A stretch of 64,000 nt of DNA from positions 122,499 to 186,498 of the forward strand of contig NZ_JAAAMJ010000007.1 of NCBI RefSeq assembly GCF_010500835.1, written 5' to 3'. Positions 48,881 through 58,302 of this stretch are shown here, piece after piece. The notes under the pieces were generated by a model, which was given only the letters and a program-made list of their open reading frames with translations, was not told the origin of the DNA and searched no databases. The translations under genes and the position numbers were made by a program. The stretch comes from Aurantimonas aggregata. GTDB lineage: Bacteria > Pseudomonadota > Alphaproteobacteria > Rhizobiales > Rhizobiaceae. Numbering within the stretch: the stretch's first letter is position 1; each line of letters begins with the position of its first letter.

Positions 48881-49993
48881 ATGAGCGGCGACCGCCGCGC
48901 TGCCGGCGCGCCCATCCGCCTGACGGTCCTCACCGGCTTTCTCGGCGCGGGCAAGACCAGCCTGCTCAACCGCCTGCTGAGCGAGACCCCGGTCGCCAAT
49001 CTCGCCGTCGTGGTCAACGAGTTCGGCGCCGTCGGCCTCGACCAGCTGCTGATCGAGACGGCGTCCAGCGACGGGGTCATCGAACTGTCGGAAGGCTGCG
49101 TCTGCTGCACGGTGCGCGGCGCGCTCGTCGACACGCTGGTGATGCTCGCGACGCGGTCGCGACCGGCCGAGACCCCGCCGCTCGAGCGGGTCATCGTCGA
49201 GACCACCGGCCTTGCCGATCCGACGCCGATCCTCGCCTCGCTGATGACGCACGAACTGCTCGCCGACGCCTACGCGCTCGACGGGGTGGTGACGGTGGTC
49301 GACCACCTGGCCGGTGCCGCCAATCTCGCCGAGCGCCCCGAGGCGCGGCGCCAGGTGGCGGTCGCCGACCGCATCGTCCTGACCAAGGGCGATCTCGTCG
49401 CGGAGCAGGAGCCGTTGCTCGATGCGATCGCGGCGCTCAATCCGGGCGTCGGCCTCGTCGACGCGCGAGACGGAGAGGGGCTGGCGCAGCGGCTCTTCGG
49501 ATGCGGCGTGGTCGATCCCGTCACCGGCAAGGCCGATCCCGCCCGGTGGCTCGGGGCGCCGGGCCATGCAGGGCATGCCGGTCACGATCATGCCGGTCAC
49601 GACCACGGCGCGCACGGCGCCATCCGATCCTTCGCCATCGTCCAGGCCGAACCGGTGGCCTGGGAAGCCGTCGTGGCTTTCCTTGATCTCATGGCCGCGA
49701 CGCAGGGCGAGCGCATCCTGCGGATGAAGGCGATCGTGCATGTGCGCGAGAGCCCGGCTCGGCCAATAGTGCTGCACGGCGTCCGCAGCTACCAGCACCC
49801 GCCGGCGCAACTGGCCGCCTGGCCCGCCGGCATGTCGCCCGAAACCCGCATCGTGCTGATCGGCGACCATCTCGACGAGATCTATGTGCGCGATCTCTTC
49901 GCGGCCTTCACCGGTGGCCTGCGCAGCGACGCGCCGGATCGGGCGGCGGTCGAAGCCAACCCGCTCGCTGTGCCCGGCCACTCGTTCGGGTGA
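48881..49993 (+). CDS. CobW/COG0523 family GTPase
   Basis: This is a 370-residue G3E GTPase. Walker A is TGFLGAGKTSLLN, followed by VVNEFGAVGLD, the metal-binding CxCC motif in EGCVCCTVR, and TKGD as base specificity. A His/Gly/Asp-rich linker (GHAGHAGHDHAGHDHGAHG) precedes the C-terminal CobW_C domain (ILRMKAIVHVRESPARPIVLHGVRSY). These are metallochaperones, many for zinc. The start at 48881 is 11 bp after the carboxypeptidase stop, so co-transcription is likely; no Zur site is recognised. Confidence 0.9.
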   Translation: MSGDRRAAGAPIRLTVLTGFLGAGKTSLLNRLLSETPVANLAVVVNEFGAVGLDQLLIETASSDGVIELSEGCVCCTVRGALVDTLVMLATRSRPAETPPLERVIVETTGLADPTPILASLMTHELLADAYALDGVVTVVDHLAGAANLAERPEARRQVAVADRIVLTKGDLVAEQEPLLDAIAALNPGVGLVDARDGEGLAQRLFGCGVVDPVTGKADPARWLGAPGHAGHAGHDHAGHDHGAHGAIRSFAIVQAEPVAWEAVVAFLDLMAATQGERILRMKAIVHVRESPARPIVLHGVRSYQHPPAQLAAWPAGMSPETRIVLIGDHLDEIYVRDLFAAFTGGLRSDAPDRAAVEANPLAVPGHSFG

Positions 49994-50080
49994 TGGCGGC
50001 GGCTCCCTACAAGGCGAGGCGAGGCGACACTATGTAGCTGCCGCGCGCGAAACGCGCCCGACCCAGCCGACGGAAAATCC

Positions 50081-50632
50081 ATGTCTCTCTACGCGATCGA
50101 TCCCCAGACCATCGTCGACTTCTGGCGCGAGGCCGGCCCGGACCGCTGGTTCAGCAAGGACGACGCCTTCGACGCGGAGATCCGCAACCGTTTCGGCGAC
50201 ATCTACGAGCAGGCCGCGCGCGGCGAACTCGAATCCTGGCGGGACGATGCCACCGGCTCGCTGGCGCTGGTGATCCTGCTCGACCAGTTCCCGCGCAACA
50301 TGTTCCGCGGCACGCCGCGGGCCTTTGCCACGGACGAGAAGGCACTGGCGATCGCTCGGGAGGCGCTGGCGCGCGGCGATGCCCATACGGTCGGCGACGA
50401 CATCAACCAGTTCCTCGCCGTGCCGCTGATGCACGCTGAGGATCTGGCCGCCCAGGAAGAGTGCATCGAATGGATGAACGAGATCGGTGACGAGAAGAAC
50501 GTTGCCTTCGCCAAGGATCACCGCGATATTATCGCCCGCTTCGGCCGTTTCCCTCACCGCAATCCGGTCCTCGACCGGGAGACGACGCCCGAGGAACAGG
50601 CCTTCCTGAACGAGGGCGGCTTCGCGGGTTGA
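50081..50632 (+). CDS. DUF924 family protein
   Basis: This is a 183-residue soluble, all-helical protein. The family pattern is clear: 'TIVDFWREAGPDRWFSKDDAFDAEIRNRF', 'LALVILLDQFPRNMFRGTPRAFATDEKALAIA', and 'FLAVPLMHAEDLAAQEECIEWM'. DUF924 proteins have a TPR-like fold and unknown function. It follows the CobW-like gene by 87 bp on the same strand. Confidence 0.9.
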   Translation: MSLYAIDPQTIVDFWREAGPDRWFSKDDAFDAEIRNRFGDIYEQAARGELESWRDDATGSLALVILLDQFPRNMFRGTPRAFATDEKALAIAREALARGDAHTVGDDINQFLAVPLMHAEDLAAQEECIEWMNEIGDEKNVAFAKDHRDIIARFGRFPHRNPVLDRETTPEEQAFLNEGGFAG

Positions 50633-50762
50633 GTCCGATAGCGACGATGCAATTCAAGGCGGCGGCACTTTCTTAAGTCTCGGGCGTTAGGCTGCGCCAC
50701 GCTTCCACCGAACGTTCCCTCTGCGGTGCCGAGATCGCATCTCTCCTGGAAAGAGTTGAGTC

Positions 50763-52037
50763 ATGGCAGCCCGGCCGCTTACCGAGACGGCGCCCCTTCC
50801 GCCGAGCGCAGTCCTGGCGACGCTGCATCGACCGGACGAGAAGCGCCCTGAACTGGATCTCGCGGTCCCCCACCAGGGCGCGGCGCGGCGCTTTTCGGTC
50901 TATGCGCCAATGGCGGCCTTCGACCTGATCACCGAGTTGCGGCACCTGTCGAACCGGGCGATCGAGGGCAACGTCTTCTTCGACCCGCGCTTTCTCGTCC
51001 CGGCGATGCCGCGCCTCGACGAGCGCCGGGTCCGCCTGATGGTGATCCGCGACGAGGACGAGGCCCGCAGCCGGCTGCGTCTGCTGATGCCGTTCTCGGT
51101 CGAGCGGGCGGGGATGGTCGGCGGGCCGCAGACCATCCGCGCCTGGACACATCCGTTCGGGCCGCTCGGTACGTTGCCGCTCGACGGCGACGACCCGGCC
51201 GGCACGCTGACGAGCCTGCTCGAAACCTTGGCGCGGCGCGAACTGAAGCTGCCGCGCATCCTGGTCCTGCCGGATCTGCGCATCGACGGGCCGATGGCCC
51301 GGACGCTGGTCGCGGCGGCCGAGCAACTCGGCCTGCCGGTCACCGAGGTCAACGCCTTCACGCGCGCCTCGCTGACCAAGGTCGGGCCCGCCAGCTACCT
51401 CCGCCAGACGTCGCTCTCCAAGCGGCGGCGCCGCGAGCTGGCCCGCCAGCGCCGGCTGCTGGAACGCCAGGGAACCGTGCGCTTCGAGGTGGCCCGGGAC
51501 CCGGACGGCGTGCGCCTTGCCTTCGAGGACTTCCTGGCGCTCGAGGCCAGCGGCTGGAAGGGCCGCGAGCGCAGCGCCTTGACCATGGACCGCTACCGCT
51601 CGGCCTTCGCCCGCGAATCCGTCAACGCGCTCGCCGAGGACGGCAGGGCGCGGGTGTTCACGCTGCGCCTCGACGGTCAGGCGGTCGCCAGCCTCGTCGT
51701 CTTCATCGACCGGGGCGAGGCCTATGCCTGGAAGAGCGCCTATGACGAGGCCTTCTCGAACGCATCCCCCGGCCAGCAGCTGGTCGCCGAGGCGACGCGC
51801 TCGCTCGTCGCGGACCCGGCCGTCAAGCGCGCCGATTCCTGCGCCATGCCGGACCATTTCGTGATGAACCGGTTCTGGAAGGACCGGGTTTCCATCGCGA
51901 CGCTGGTGGTTGGTCTCGACCCCGACAGCCACAAGGCGGTGGCGAAGGCGGCGAAGGGCCTGGTCGCGGCGCGCCGTTCCCGCAACGTCGTGCGGCTGAT
52001 GCGCGAGAGGCTGGCGTCGCTGCTGCCGTCGCGCTGA
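50763..52037 (+). CDS. GNAT acetyltransferase (BioF2/CelD-type)
   Basis: This is a 424-residue protein. The N-terminal ~200 residues are a degenerate GNAT-like half ('FDLITELRHLSNRAIEGNVFFDPRFLVPAMPRL'). The C-terminal GNAT domain (Acetyltransf_6 type) has 'FLALEASGWKGRERSAL', 'VFTLRLDGQAVASLVVFIDRGEAYAWKSAYDEAFSNASPGQQLVAEATRSL'. Related proteins act in polysaccharide export clusters or cell-wall peptide branching. The substrate is unknown; no polysaccharide cluster is adjacent. Confidence 0.75.
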   Translation: MAARPLTETAPLPPSAVLATLHRPDEKRPELDLAVPHQGAARRFSVYAPMAAFDLITELRHLSNRAIEGNVFFDPRFLVPAMPRLDERRVRLMVIRDEDEARSRLRLLMPFSVERAGMVGGPQTIRAWTHPFGPLGTLPLDGDDPAGTLTSLLETLARRELKLPRILVLPDLRIDGPMARTLVAAAEQLGLPVTEVNAFTRASLTKVGPASYLRQTSLSKRRRRELARQRRLLERQGTVRFEVARDPDGVRLAFEDFLALEASGWKGRERSALTMDRYRSAFARESVNALAEDGRARVFTLRLDGQAVASLVVFIDRGEAYAWKSAYDEAFSNASPGQQLVAEATRSLVADPAVKRADSCAMPDHFVMNRFWKDRVSIATLVVGLDPDSHKAVAKAAKGLVAARRSRNVVRLMRERLASLLPSR

Positions 52038-52055
52038 GGTCGGCTTCGTCCCGGC

Positions 52056-53756
52056 TCAGTCGAGCGCCGCCGCTTCCGCCTCCGCCACGGCGCGTTCACG
52101 AAACTCCCGGCGGATGATCTTGCCGCTGGTGGTCAGCGGCATCTCCGTAACGAAGGCCACCTCGCGCGGATATTCGTGCGCCGACAGGCGCTGGCGCACG
52201 AAAGACTGGATCGCGGCGGCGAGAGCCTTATCCGCCACGACGCCGTCGGCCGGCACCACGTAAGCCTTGACGATCTCGGTGCGCAGCCTGTCGGGTTTCC
52301 CGACCACCGCCGCCAGCTTCACCGCCGGATGCGCGAGCAGGCAGTCCTCCACCTCGCCGGGGCCGATGCGGTAGCCCGCCGAGGTGATGACGTCGTCGTC
52401 GCGCCCGACGAAGCGGACATAGCCCTCTTCGTCCATCACCCCCTGGTCGCCGGTCAGCAGCCAGCCCTCCGGAACCTTGCGCCGCGTCGCTTCCCGATCC
52501 TGCCAGTAGCCGAGGAACATCACCGGATCGGGCGCCGCCACGGCGATCGTCCCGGTCTCGCCGGCGGAAAGCTCCCGCCCGTCCTCGCCGAGGATCGCGA
52601 CCCGGTGTCCGGGAACGGCCTTGCCGATCCTCCCGGCGCGCGAGACGCCGTAGCGGGCGGAGGACCCGAGCACCATGTTGCACTCGGTCTGGCCGTAGAA
52701 TTCGTTGACGGTGATGCCGAGTTCCGCCGCGGCCCAGTGGAACGTGTCGCGCGGCAGCGTCTCGCCGGCCGAGCCGATGGTGCGCAGGCCAAGCCCGGCG
52801 ATGGCCTCCAAGGTCGCCGCGGCCTTCAGCATGCGCAGCGCGGTCGCCGGCAGGAAGGCGTTGCGCACCCGCTGGCGCGTCATCAGCGCGAATGCCGCGC
52901 CGGCGTCGAACCGCCCGGCGGAGAACACCACCGGCACGCCGAAATACAGCGACGGCAGCAGCGCGTTCAGGAGCCCGCCGGCCCAGGCCCAGTCAGACGG
53001 CGTCCAGAGACGGTCGCCGGCCAGCGGAAAGCCCTCGTGATGGAAGCGCATTCCCGGCAGATGGCCGAGCAGCACGCGGTGGCCGTGCAGCGCGCCCTTG
53101 GGCGGGCCGGTCGTGCCGGAGGTGAAGATGATCATCGCCGGATCGTCGGGACGTGTCGCCACCGGTTCGGTCCCGCCGCCTTCATTCTCGAGCCGGGCGA
53201 AGTCGACGAGCCCGAGTTCGTCCGCCTCGACCGCGACGACATGGTCGAGCGCCGGCAGTGCCGTCGTGACGGCGCGCAGCGTGGCGAGGCTGGCGGCGTC
53301 GACGATGGCAACGCGCGCACCCGCGGCCTTCAGGCGAAAGCCCAGCGCATCCGGGCCGAAGCGCTGCGACAGCGGCACGGCGATCGCGCCCATCCGATAG
53401 ACCGCCAGATGCGCCACGGCCGCTTCGAAACCCTGCGGCAGGACGATTGCCACGCGGTCGCCGCGCCGGACGCCAATGCGGCCAAGGCCGGCGGCAAGAC
53501 CGCGGCAGCGGCGCGCCAGTTCGCCATAGGTCAGCGTCCGCGCCGCGGCGTCGCCGCGGTCCTCGACCAGGCAGATCCGGGCCGGCGCGCGGACGGCCCA
53601 GTCATCGGCGCAGGAAGCGGCGATGTTGAAGCGCGCCGGCAGGCGCCAGGCGAACCCCGTCCGCAGCGCCTCGTCGGACGCGGCGGTCAGCGCCGCGTCG
53701 TTCCAGGGCCGGGCGGCGAAGGCCTGGCTCGCGAGATGCTGCGTCATGATTGCCAT
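52056..53756 (-). CDS. AMP-dependent acyl-CoA synthetase
   Basis: This is a 566-residue ANL-superfamily enzyme. P-loop A3 is IIFTSGTTGPPKGALHGH, A5 is EFYGQTECNM, A7 is GWLLTGDQGVMDEEGYVRFVGRDDDVITSAGYRIGPGEVE, and the C-terminal catalytic Lys is in TTSGKIIRREFR. It activates a carboxylate as acyl-AMP and then acyl-CoA. Resemblance to acetyl-/medium-chain synthetases (AcsA/MACS type) is visible; the chain length is not certain. The ATG at 53756 is one of two close starts. It is transcribed divergently from clpS. Confidence 0.88.
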   Translation of the reverse strand: MAIMTQHLASQAFAARPWNDAALTAASDEALRTGFAWRLPARFNIAASCADDWAVRAPARICLVEDRGDAAARTLTYGELARRCRGLAAGLGRIGVRRGDRVAIVLPQGFEAAVAHLAVYRMGAIAVPLSQRFGPDALGFRLKAAGARVAIVDAASLATLRAVTTALPALDHVVAVEADELGLVDFARLENEGGGTEPVATRPDDPAMIIFTSGTTGPPKGALHGHRVLLGHLPGMRFHHEGFPLAGDRLWTPSDWAWAGGLLNALLPSLYFGVPVVFSAGRFDAGAAFALMTRQRVRNAFLPATALRMLKAAATLEAIAGLGLRTIGSAGETLPRDTFHWAAAELGITVNEFYGQTECNMVLGSSARYGVSRAGRIGKAVPGHRVAILGEDGRELSAGETGTIAVAAPDPVMFLGYWQDREATRRKVPEGWLLTGDQGVMDEEGYVRFVGRDDDVITSAGYRIGPGEVEDCLLAHPAVKLAAVVGKPDRLRTEIVKAYVVPADGVVADKALAAAIQSFVRQRLSAHEYPREVAFVTEMPLTTSGKIIRREFRERAVAEAEAAALD

Positions 53757-53967
53757 GGGTCGTTGTCCGGCCGACGATCCGCCAAGGCGATACGGCGACC
53801 GCCTGCCTTTTAGCACTTCCACGAGCCGCGTCATGACCGACGAAGGTCTGCAAGGCCGCGACGCAAGAAAGGGGGCAGGTTCCGTCAAACGTGAACGATG
53901 GCGCACTGACGCTTTGCGGTATCGCGCATATCCTCGCCGGCGTCAGACACCAGCGGATGGCCCGGCG

Positions 53968-54273
53968 ATGAGCGACACCGGCACACGTCTCCGACCCCGG
54001 GTCGTCCCCAAGCTGGCGCGGCCGCGCCTCCACAAGGTGATCCTGCTCAACGACGACTTCACGCCCCGCGATTTCGTCGTGATGGTGCTGAAGGCCGAAT
54101 TCAGGCTCGGCGCCGATCAGGCGCGCCGGGTGATGATCACCGCGCACCAGAAGGGCGCCTGCGTCGTCTCGGTCTATCCGCGCGACATCGCCGAGACCAA
54201 GGCCGCCCGTGCCACCGACGCCGGCCGCGCCAAGGGCCACCCGCTGACCTTCACGACCGAGCCGGAGGAGTAG
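53968..54273 (+). CDS. clpS: ATP-dependent Clp protease adaptor ClpS
   Basis: This 101-residue protein has the ClpS core 'RPRLHKVILLNDDFTPRDFVVMVLKAEFRLGADQARRVMITAHQKGACVV', including the NDD N-degron pocket and the VYPRDIAETKA segment. It delivers N-end-rule substrates to ClpAP. No clpA lies beside it, which fits the stand-alone ClpS2 paralog of Hyphomicrobiales. Met at the usual 'MT/MV' position of the pocket is partly retained (VVMVL). Confidence 0.88.
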   Translation: MSDTGTRLRPRVVPKLARPRLHKVILLNDDFTPRDFVVMVLKAEFRLGADQARRVMITAHQKGACVVSVYPRDIAETKAARATDAGRAKGHPLTFTTEPEE

Positions 54274-54293
54274 CGTATCGAAGGAAAATGAGA

Positions 54294-54378
54294 TGGTGCG
54301 GGTGGTCGGAATCGAACCGACACTCCTTGCGGAACCGGATTTTGAGTCCGGCGCGTCTACCAGTTCCACCACACCCGC
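54294..54378 (-). tRNA. tRNA-Leu (anticodon CAA)
   Basis: The minus strand gives an 85-nt class II tRNA. The acceptor GCGGGTG pairs with CACCCGC and has discriminator A and an encoded CCA. The anticodon stem CCGGA/TCCGG has loop CTCAAAA, giving anticodon CAA. The long variable arm reads TTCCGCAAGGAGT and the T arm GTCGG-TTCGATT-CCGAC. It decodes UUG. Confidence 0.95.
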
Positions 54379-54589
54379 ACGCTGCAGGGCCGAGCGGATT
54401 GCGCCGCCCGTCTGCTGCAATCCCCGTACAATATCCGCCGGGGGATTTCCAGCGAAAGCCGAAGGCCAGGCGTGGCCGGTGCGCGACGGGTCCCGGCACG
54501 TCGACCTGCGCCATCCGAAGTCATTTGCGTTCGGGCCGGGTTCGGCTTAAGCGCTTCGCCCTGTCGCCGATCCCTCCAGGAACCGCCTC

Positions 54590-55171
54590 ATGCTCCGCCG
54601 CCTCTACGACTGGGTCATGTCGCTCGCCGCGACACGCCATGCCGAACGCGCGCTCGCCGGCGTGTCGTTCATCGAGAGTTCGGTGTTCCCGATTCCGCCG
54701 GATGTGCTGCTGATCCCGATGGTCATCGCCGACCGGAGGAAGTGGTTCCGCATCGCCATGATCTGCACCGTCGCGTCGGTGCTGGGTGCGTTTCTCGGCT
54801 ATGCGATCGGGGCGCTCGCCTTCGACCTGATCGGGCGGCCGGTGCTGGAATTCTACGGCAAGGCCGGAAAATTCGACGAAATGGCGGCGCGCTACAATGA
54901 ATGGGGCGGCTGGGCCGTGCTGTTCGGGGCGCTGACGCCGTTTCCGTTCAAGGTGCTGACGATCTTCTCCGGCGCCACGCACCTCAATCTCGTGACCTTC
55001 ACCATCGTCTCGATCATCGGGCGCGGCGCCCGCTTCTTCCTGGTGGCCTGGCTGCTTAAGCGCTACGGTGCGCCGATCCAGGGCTTCATCGAGAAGAATC
55101 TCGGCCTGCTCTTCACCCTGTTCATGTTGCTGCTGATCGGCGGCTTCCTGGCCGTGCGCTATCTTTTCTGA
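54590..55171 (+). CDS. YqaA/DedA-family membrane protein (VTT domain)
   Basis: This is a 193-residue inner-membrane protein of the SNARE-associated/VTT type. The first re-entrant segment has 'ERALAGVSFIESSVFPIPPDVLLIPMVIA'. The G-x-x-G-Y helix 'ASVLGAFLGYAIGALAFDLIGRPVL' and the second 'GWAVLFGALTPFPFKVLTIFSGA' complete the pattern. It is likely a lipid scramblase or flippase relative. It stands 10 bp before dsbB and is probably co-transcribed with it. Confidence 0.87.
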   Translation: MLRRLYDWVMSLAATRHAERALAGVSFIESSVFPIPPDVLLIPMVIADRRKWFRIAMICTVASVLGAFLGYAIGALAFDLIGRPVLEFYGKAGKFDEMAARYNEWGGWAVLFGALTPFPFKVLTIFSGATHLNLVTFTIVSIIGRGARFFLVAWLLKRYGAPIQGFIEKNLGLLFTLFMLLLIGGFLAVRYLF

Positions 55172-55181
55172 CGGTTCCCCG

Positions 55182-55715
55182 ATGTCCCTGTTCGCCCAGT
55201 TCCAGCGCCCCACCGGCTTCCGCCAGACGCTGTCGTCGGGCTTCCTGCTCGTCGGCCTCGCCGCGACCGTCGGCACGGCGCTGATCTTCGAGCATGTCGG
55301 CGGCTATATTCCCTGCGCCCTCTGCCTGCAGCAGCGCATCCCCTACTACGTGGCGATCCCGGTGGCGCTAATCGCCTTCGTCGCTGCCGCCGGCCGGGCG
55401 CCGGCGCGCTTCACCCGCCTTTTGTTGCTCGCCATCGGCGCGATCATGCTCGTCTCGCTCTATCTCGCCGTCAAACACGCGGGGGTCGAATGGGGCTTCT
55501 GGGCGGGACCGGCCGACTGTGCCCAGGTTGGCGGCGGCGAGCTGCTGGGCGGCGACCTGCTCGCCACGATCGACGCGATCCGGCCGCCTTCCTGCGACGA
55601 GGCGGCGGGTCGCTTCCTCGGCCTGTCCTTCGCCGGCTGGAACGTGCTGGCATCGGCCCTGTTTGCGGCCGTGGCGCTGCGGGCGGCGTTCGCGCGGGCC
55701 GATCGCTTCGCCTGA
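55182..55715 (+). CDS. dsbB: Disulfide bond formation protein B
   Basis: This 177-residue, four-helix membrane protein reoxidises DsbA using quinone. The first redox pair is C-x-x-C in GGYIPCALCLQQRIPYY. The second pair is one Cys in GPADCAQ and one in PPSCDEA, in the periplasmic loop. The quinone-proximal Arg in LQQRIP is present. It follows the YqaA gene closely. No dsbA is in the window. Confidence 0.92.
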   Translation: MSLFAQFQRPTGFRQTLSSGFLLVGLAATVGTALIFEHVGGYIPCALCLQQRIPYYVAIPVALIAFVAAAGRAPARFTRLLLLAIGAIMLVSLYLAVKHAGVEWGFWAGPADCAQVGGGELLGGDLLATIDAIRPPSCDEAAGRFLGLSFAGWNVLASALFAAVALRAAFARADRFA

Positions 55716-55722
55716 CAAGCGC

Positions 55723-56910
55723 TCAGGCCTGCCGCGCCTCGCGGCGGAATGCCATCGCGGCGGCAGCCGCATAGCCGCCCATCGCGCCATCGACGAAATG
55801 CAGGTGGTCGCTGCGGCTCGCCACCGGGACGAAGCAGGTCATCAGCGCGGCTTCCTGGCGATGCGTGCCGGCGAAGGCGACGCCCTCCGCTTCGGCCGTG
55901 GCGAGCCGTACCGATATGCGGTCGGCCAGGTCCAGCGTGCAATCCAGCGTCATGCGCAGCCCGTCGTCGAACTTTCGGAAATCGCTGTTGCCGGCGAGTT
56001 CGGTGCGATAGCGGTCCGGCTCGAAGACGCCGATCCGCACGCCACTGCGAAACGTCAGATGCGCGAGCAGGCTGCGCAGGCCGACGGAAAGCCGTGACAG
56101 CCAGAGCGGGCGTCCTGTCGCGGCCGCGGCCGTACGCGCCTCGATCGCCATGCCGGCGGTCGGCCAGTGCAAGGGCGGCCCGCCGGCAGGAACCGGATTG
56201 GCGCCGTCGCCCCCCTCGGCGGCCAGCGCCAGAAGATCATGTACCAACGCCGCGAAGGCAGCGCCCGGTTCGGCAGCGGGAACGGCGATGACCGAGAGCA
56301 CCAGCCCGCGCTTCGCCGGCATGGCCGAGAACCGGCAGGACAGCCCGTCGAGATTGGGCCGGGCCGCGTCGCCTTCGGCGGGCGAAATGCGGTATCGCCC
56401 CTGCTTCATGCAACGCTCGGCGAAGGCGAGGCCGCCGCCGTCGAACATGGCGTAGGCAACGCCGCCGGAGGGGGCAAACCGGGCAACCCGCACATCGCGT
56501 CCGGACGAGCGGATCTCGGCGACGCTGACCATGGCGGTGCGTAGCTCGAAGCCAAAGGCCTCGCTGGCCCAGCCGGCGACCGCAGCAAGGGTCCGGCGTC
56601 CGATCTCGGCCTGCGCGGAGGGCAAGGCGAAGCCCGCACCATCACCGCCGAAGACGAACGGAAAGTCGCCGCCGTCGAGCGCATTGGCGAGCGCCGCGAT
56701 CACTGCGGCGGCGACGGTATTGACCGCCTTGTAGCCGCCTTTCCCGACAGCTTCCGTCGAGCGAACGATATCGGCGACGCCGACCACCCAGTCAGCTGGC
56801 AAAGGGGCATAGACCGCGGGATCGGCCAGACGGCTGAAATCCTGCAGCCGCGGCAGTGCGTCGTAGAACGCGAGATCCGTTGCTTTGTCGCTGGTCTTTG
56901 AGGCCGTCAC
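55723..56910 (-). CDS. DUF3095 family protein (nucleotidyl-cyclase-like)
   Basis: This is a 395-residue protein. The first ~180 residues resemble a class III nucleotidyl cyclase: WVVGVADIVRSTEAVGKGGYKAVNTVAAAVIAAL parallels the cyclase strand carrying the metal-binding Asp, and FPFVFGGDGAGFALP the following hairpin. The C-terminal half (SRLSVGLRSLLAHLTF...) is specific to DUF3095. Activity has not been established for the family. The gene follows a GGDEF gene by 88 bp on the same strand. Confidence 0.83.
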   Translation of the reverse strand: MTASKTSDKATDLAFYDALPRLQDFSRLADPAVYAPLPADWVVGVADIVRSTEAVGKGGYKAVNTVAAAVIAALANALDGGDFPFVFGGDGAGFALPSAQAEIGRRTLAAVAGWASEAFGFELRTAMVSVAEIRSSGRDVRVARFAPSGGVAYAMFDGGGLAFAERCMKQGRYRISPAEGDAARPNLDGLSCRFSAMPAKRGLVLSVIAVPAAEPGAAFAALVHDLLALAAEGGDGANPVPAGGPPLHWPTAGMAIEARTAAAATGRPLWLSRLSVGLRSLLAHLTFRSGVRIGVFEPDRYRTELAGNSDFRKFDDGLRMTLDCTLDLADRISVRLATAEAEGVAFAGTHRQEAALMTCFVPVASRSDHLHFVDGAMGGYAAAAAMAFRREARQA

Positions 56911-56998
56911 GCTGGCAGGGGCTCCGGTAGAGGCCGATCTGGTTCAGCCCTACCACGCGGAACCGGTATCGGCGACGACCATCCCGTGGCCGGCGCCG

Positions 56999-58141
56999 CT
57001 AGGCCGCCAGTTCCTGCCTGTCGCGCGTGGCGGGAATGTCGGCCTCGCGCCGCGCGCGCTTGGCCGCGTACATCGCGTCGTCGGCCTCGCCGATCAGGCC
57101 GTCGATATCCACCCGGCCGGCCGGAATACGGGCGATGCCGATGCTGGCGCCGATCATCACGCTGGCATTGGCGAGATGAAAAGGTTCCGCGAGGCTTTCG
57201 CGAATGCTGTTGGCCAGAGCCTCGGCCCCAGTGAGCGCTTCGGCAGTCCGGCTCTCACAGATGATGACGAACTCGTCGCCGCCGAACCGGGCGAGCAGGT
57301 CACGCTCTCCGATGCAGCGGCGCAACCGGACGGCCAGCTGGGCAAGGAGCTCGTCGCCGGCCTGGTGGCCGTGCTCGTCGTTGACCGGCTTGAACCGGTC
57401 GAGATCGATGAACAGCAACGCCCGGGAGCCGGCCACGCGACGATCGGGATCGTCGATCTGGCGCAGCAGCGAGTTGCGGTTCATGAGGCCCGTCAGCGGA
57501 TCGGTGGTGGCGAACCGCTCCAGCGATCGCCGGCTCTCCAGCATCTCGCGAATGGTCAGATATTGCCGCCGCAGATTGATCATCAGCGCGATGATGGCGA
57601 GCACCATGTTGAGGCCCAGTACCGTCAGATCGAAACGTCCCGAGGCCAGGCAGACCAGCGTCACGGGCAACAGCGTCAGGCTGACCTGCGTCATCGCGAC
57701 GGCGGGCCGGACCGCGACGTACATCACCAGCCCGTAGGCGTTGGCAATCATGAAGCCGCCGCACCAGGCGAAGACGTAGGGGTCGCCCGAATACATGGCG
57801 ACGATGATCAGGAGACCATTGTTGATGCAGTAAGGCACGCCGCCCAGCGCGTAGAGGTTCTGCCACCGCCGCGCGGCCAGCCGGTCGAGCCAGCGGCGCT
57901 TGCGATGCTGGTACGCAAGGCCAAGCCCGATGCGGGCGTAGCCGATGCAGCAGCCGATGACGGCGAGGAAGATCAGCAACGGGTCGCCGGTCCGGAACCC
58001 GGCAAAGACGGCGATGAGGTGCAGGCCGAAGACCGAGGCAATGAGCGGGACGAGCGAGCCATACATCAGCTCGATCATCTCGCCGAATACCGGAAGGGCA
58101 ACATCGTCGCCGCGTATCCACCGTTTCAGCCGTTTGCGCAT
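56999..58141 (-). CDS. Membrane-bound diguanylate cyclase (GGDEF)
   Basis: This 380-residue protein starts at ATG 58141 (GGGGGA upstream; a start at 58174 is possible). Residues ~30-200 contain 5-6 hydrophobic segments as a sensor region. The GGDEF domain at ~225-370 has TDPLTGLMNRNSLL, LLFIDLDRFKPVNDEHGHQAGDELL, the active-site ARFGGDEFVII, and ASIGIARIP. It should make cyclic-di-GMP. The inhibitory I-site RxxD is not evident before GGDEF (ERDLLARF has a possible RD only). No EAL domain follows. Confidence 0.9.
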   Translation of the reverse strand: MRKRLKRWIRGDDVALPVFGEMIELMYGSLVPLIASVFGLHLIAVFAGFRTGDPLLIFLAVIGCCIGYARIGLGLAYQHRKRRWLDRLAARRWQNLYALGGVPYCINNGLLIIVAMYSGDPYVFAWCGGFMIANAYGLVMYVAVRPAVAMTQVSLTLLPVTLVCLASGRFDLTVLGLNMVLAIIALMINLRRQYLTIREMLESRRSLERFATTDPLTGLMNRNSLLRQIDDPDRRVAGSRALLFIDLDRFKPVNDEHGHQAGDELLAQLAVRLRRCIGERDLLARFGGDEFVIICESRTAEALTGAEALANSIRESLAEPFHLANASVMIGASIGIARIPAGRVDIDGLIGEADDAMYAAKRARREADIPATRDRQELAA

Positions 58142-58302
58142 GGTGTCCCCCAGTTCTCGAGGAGACATTACCACTTCACGACTGAAGGTTGTGCACCGGA
58201 TGAGATGTCCACTGTACTTCAGCGTTACAGGATTAACCGTTCCTTCCCGGTGTTGCGCGGATTGCAGCTATCGGCATGTAATGCAGATATCGTCAGAACC
58301 CG

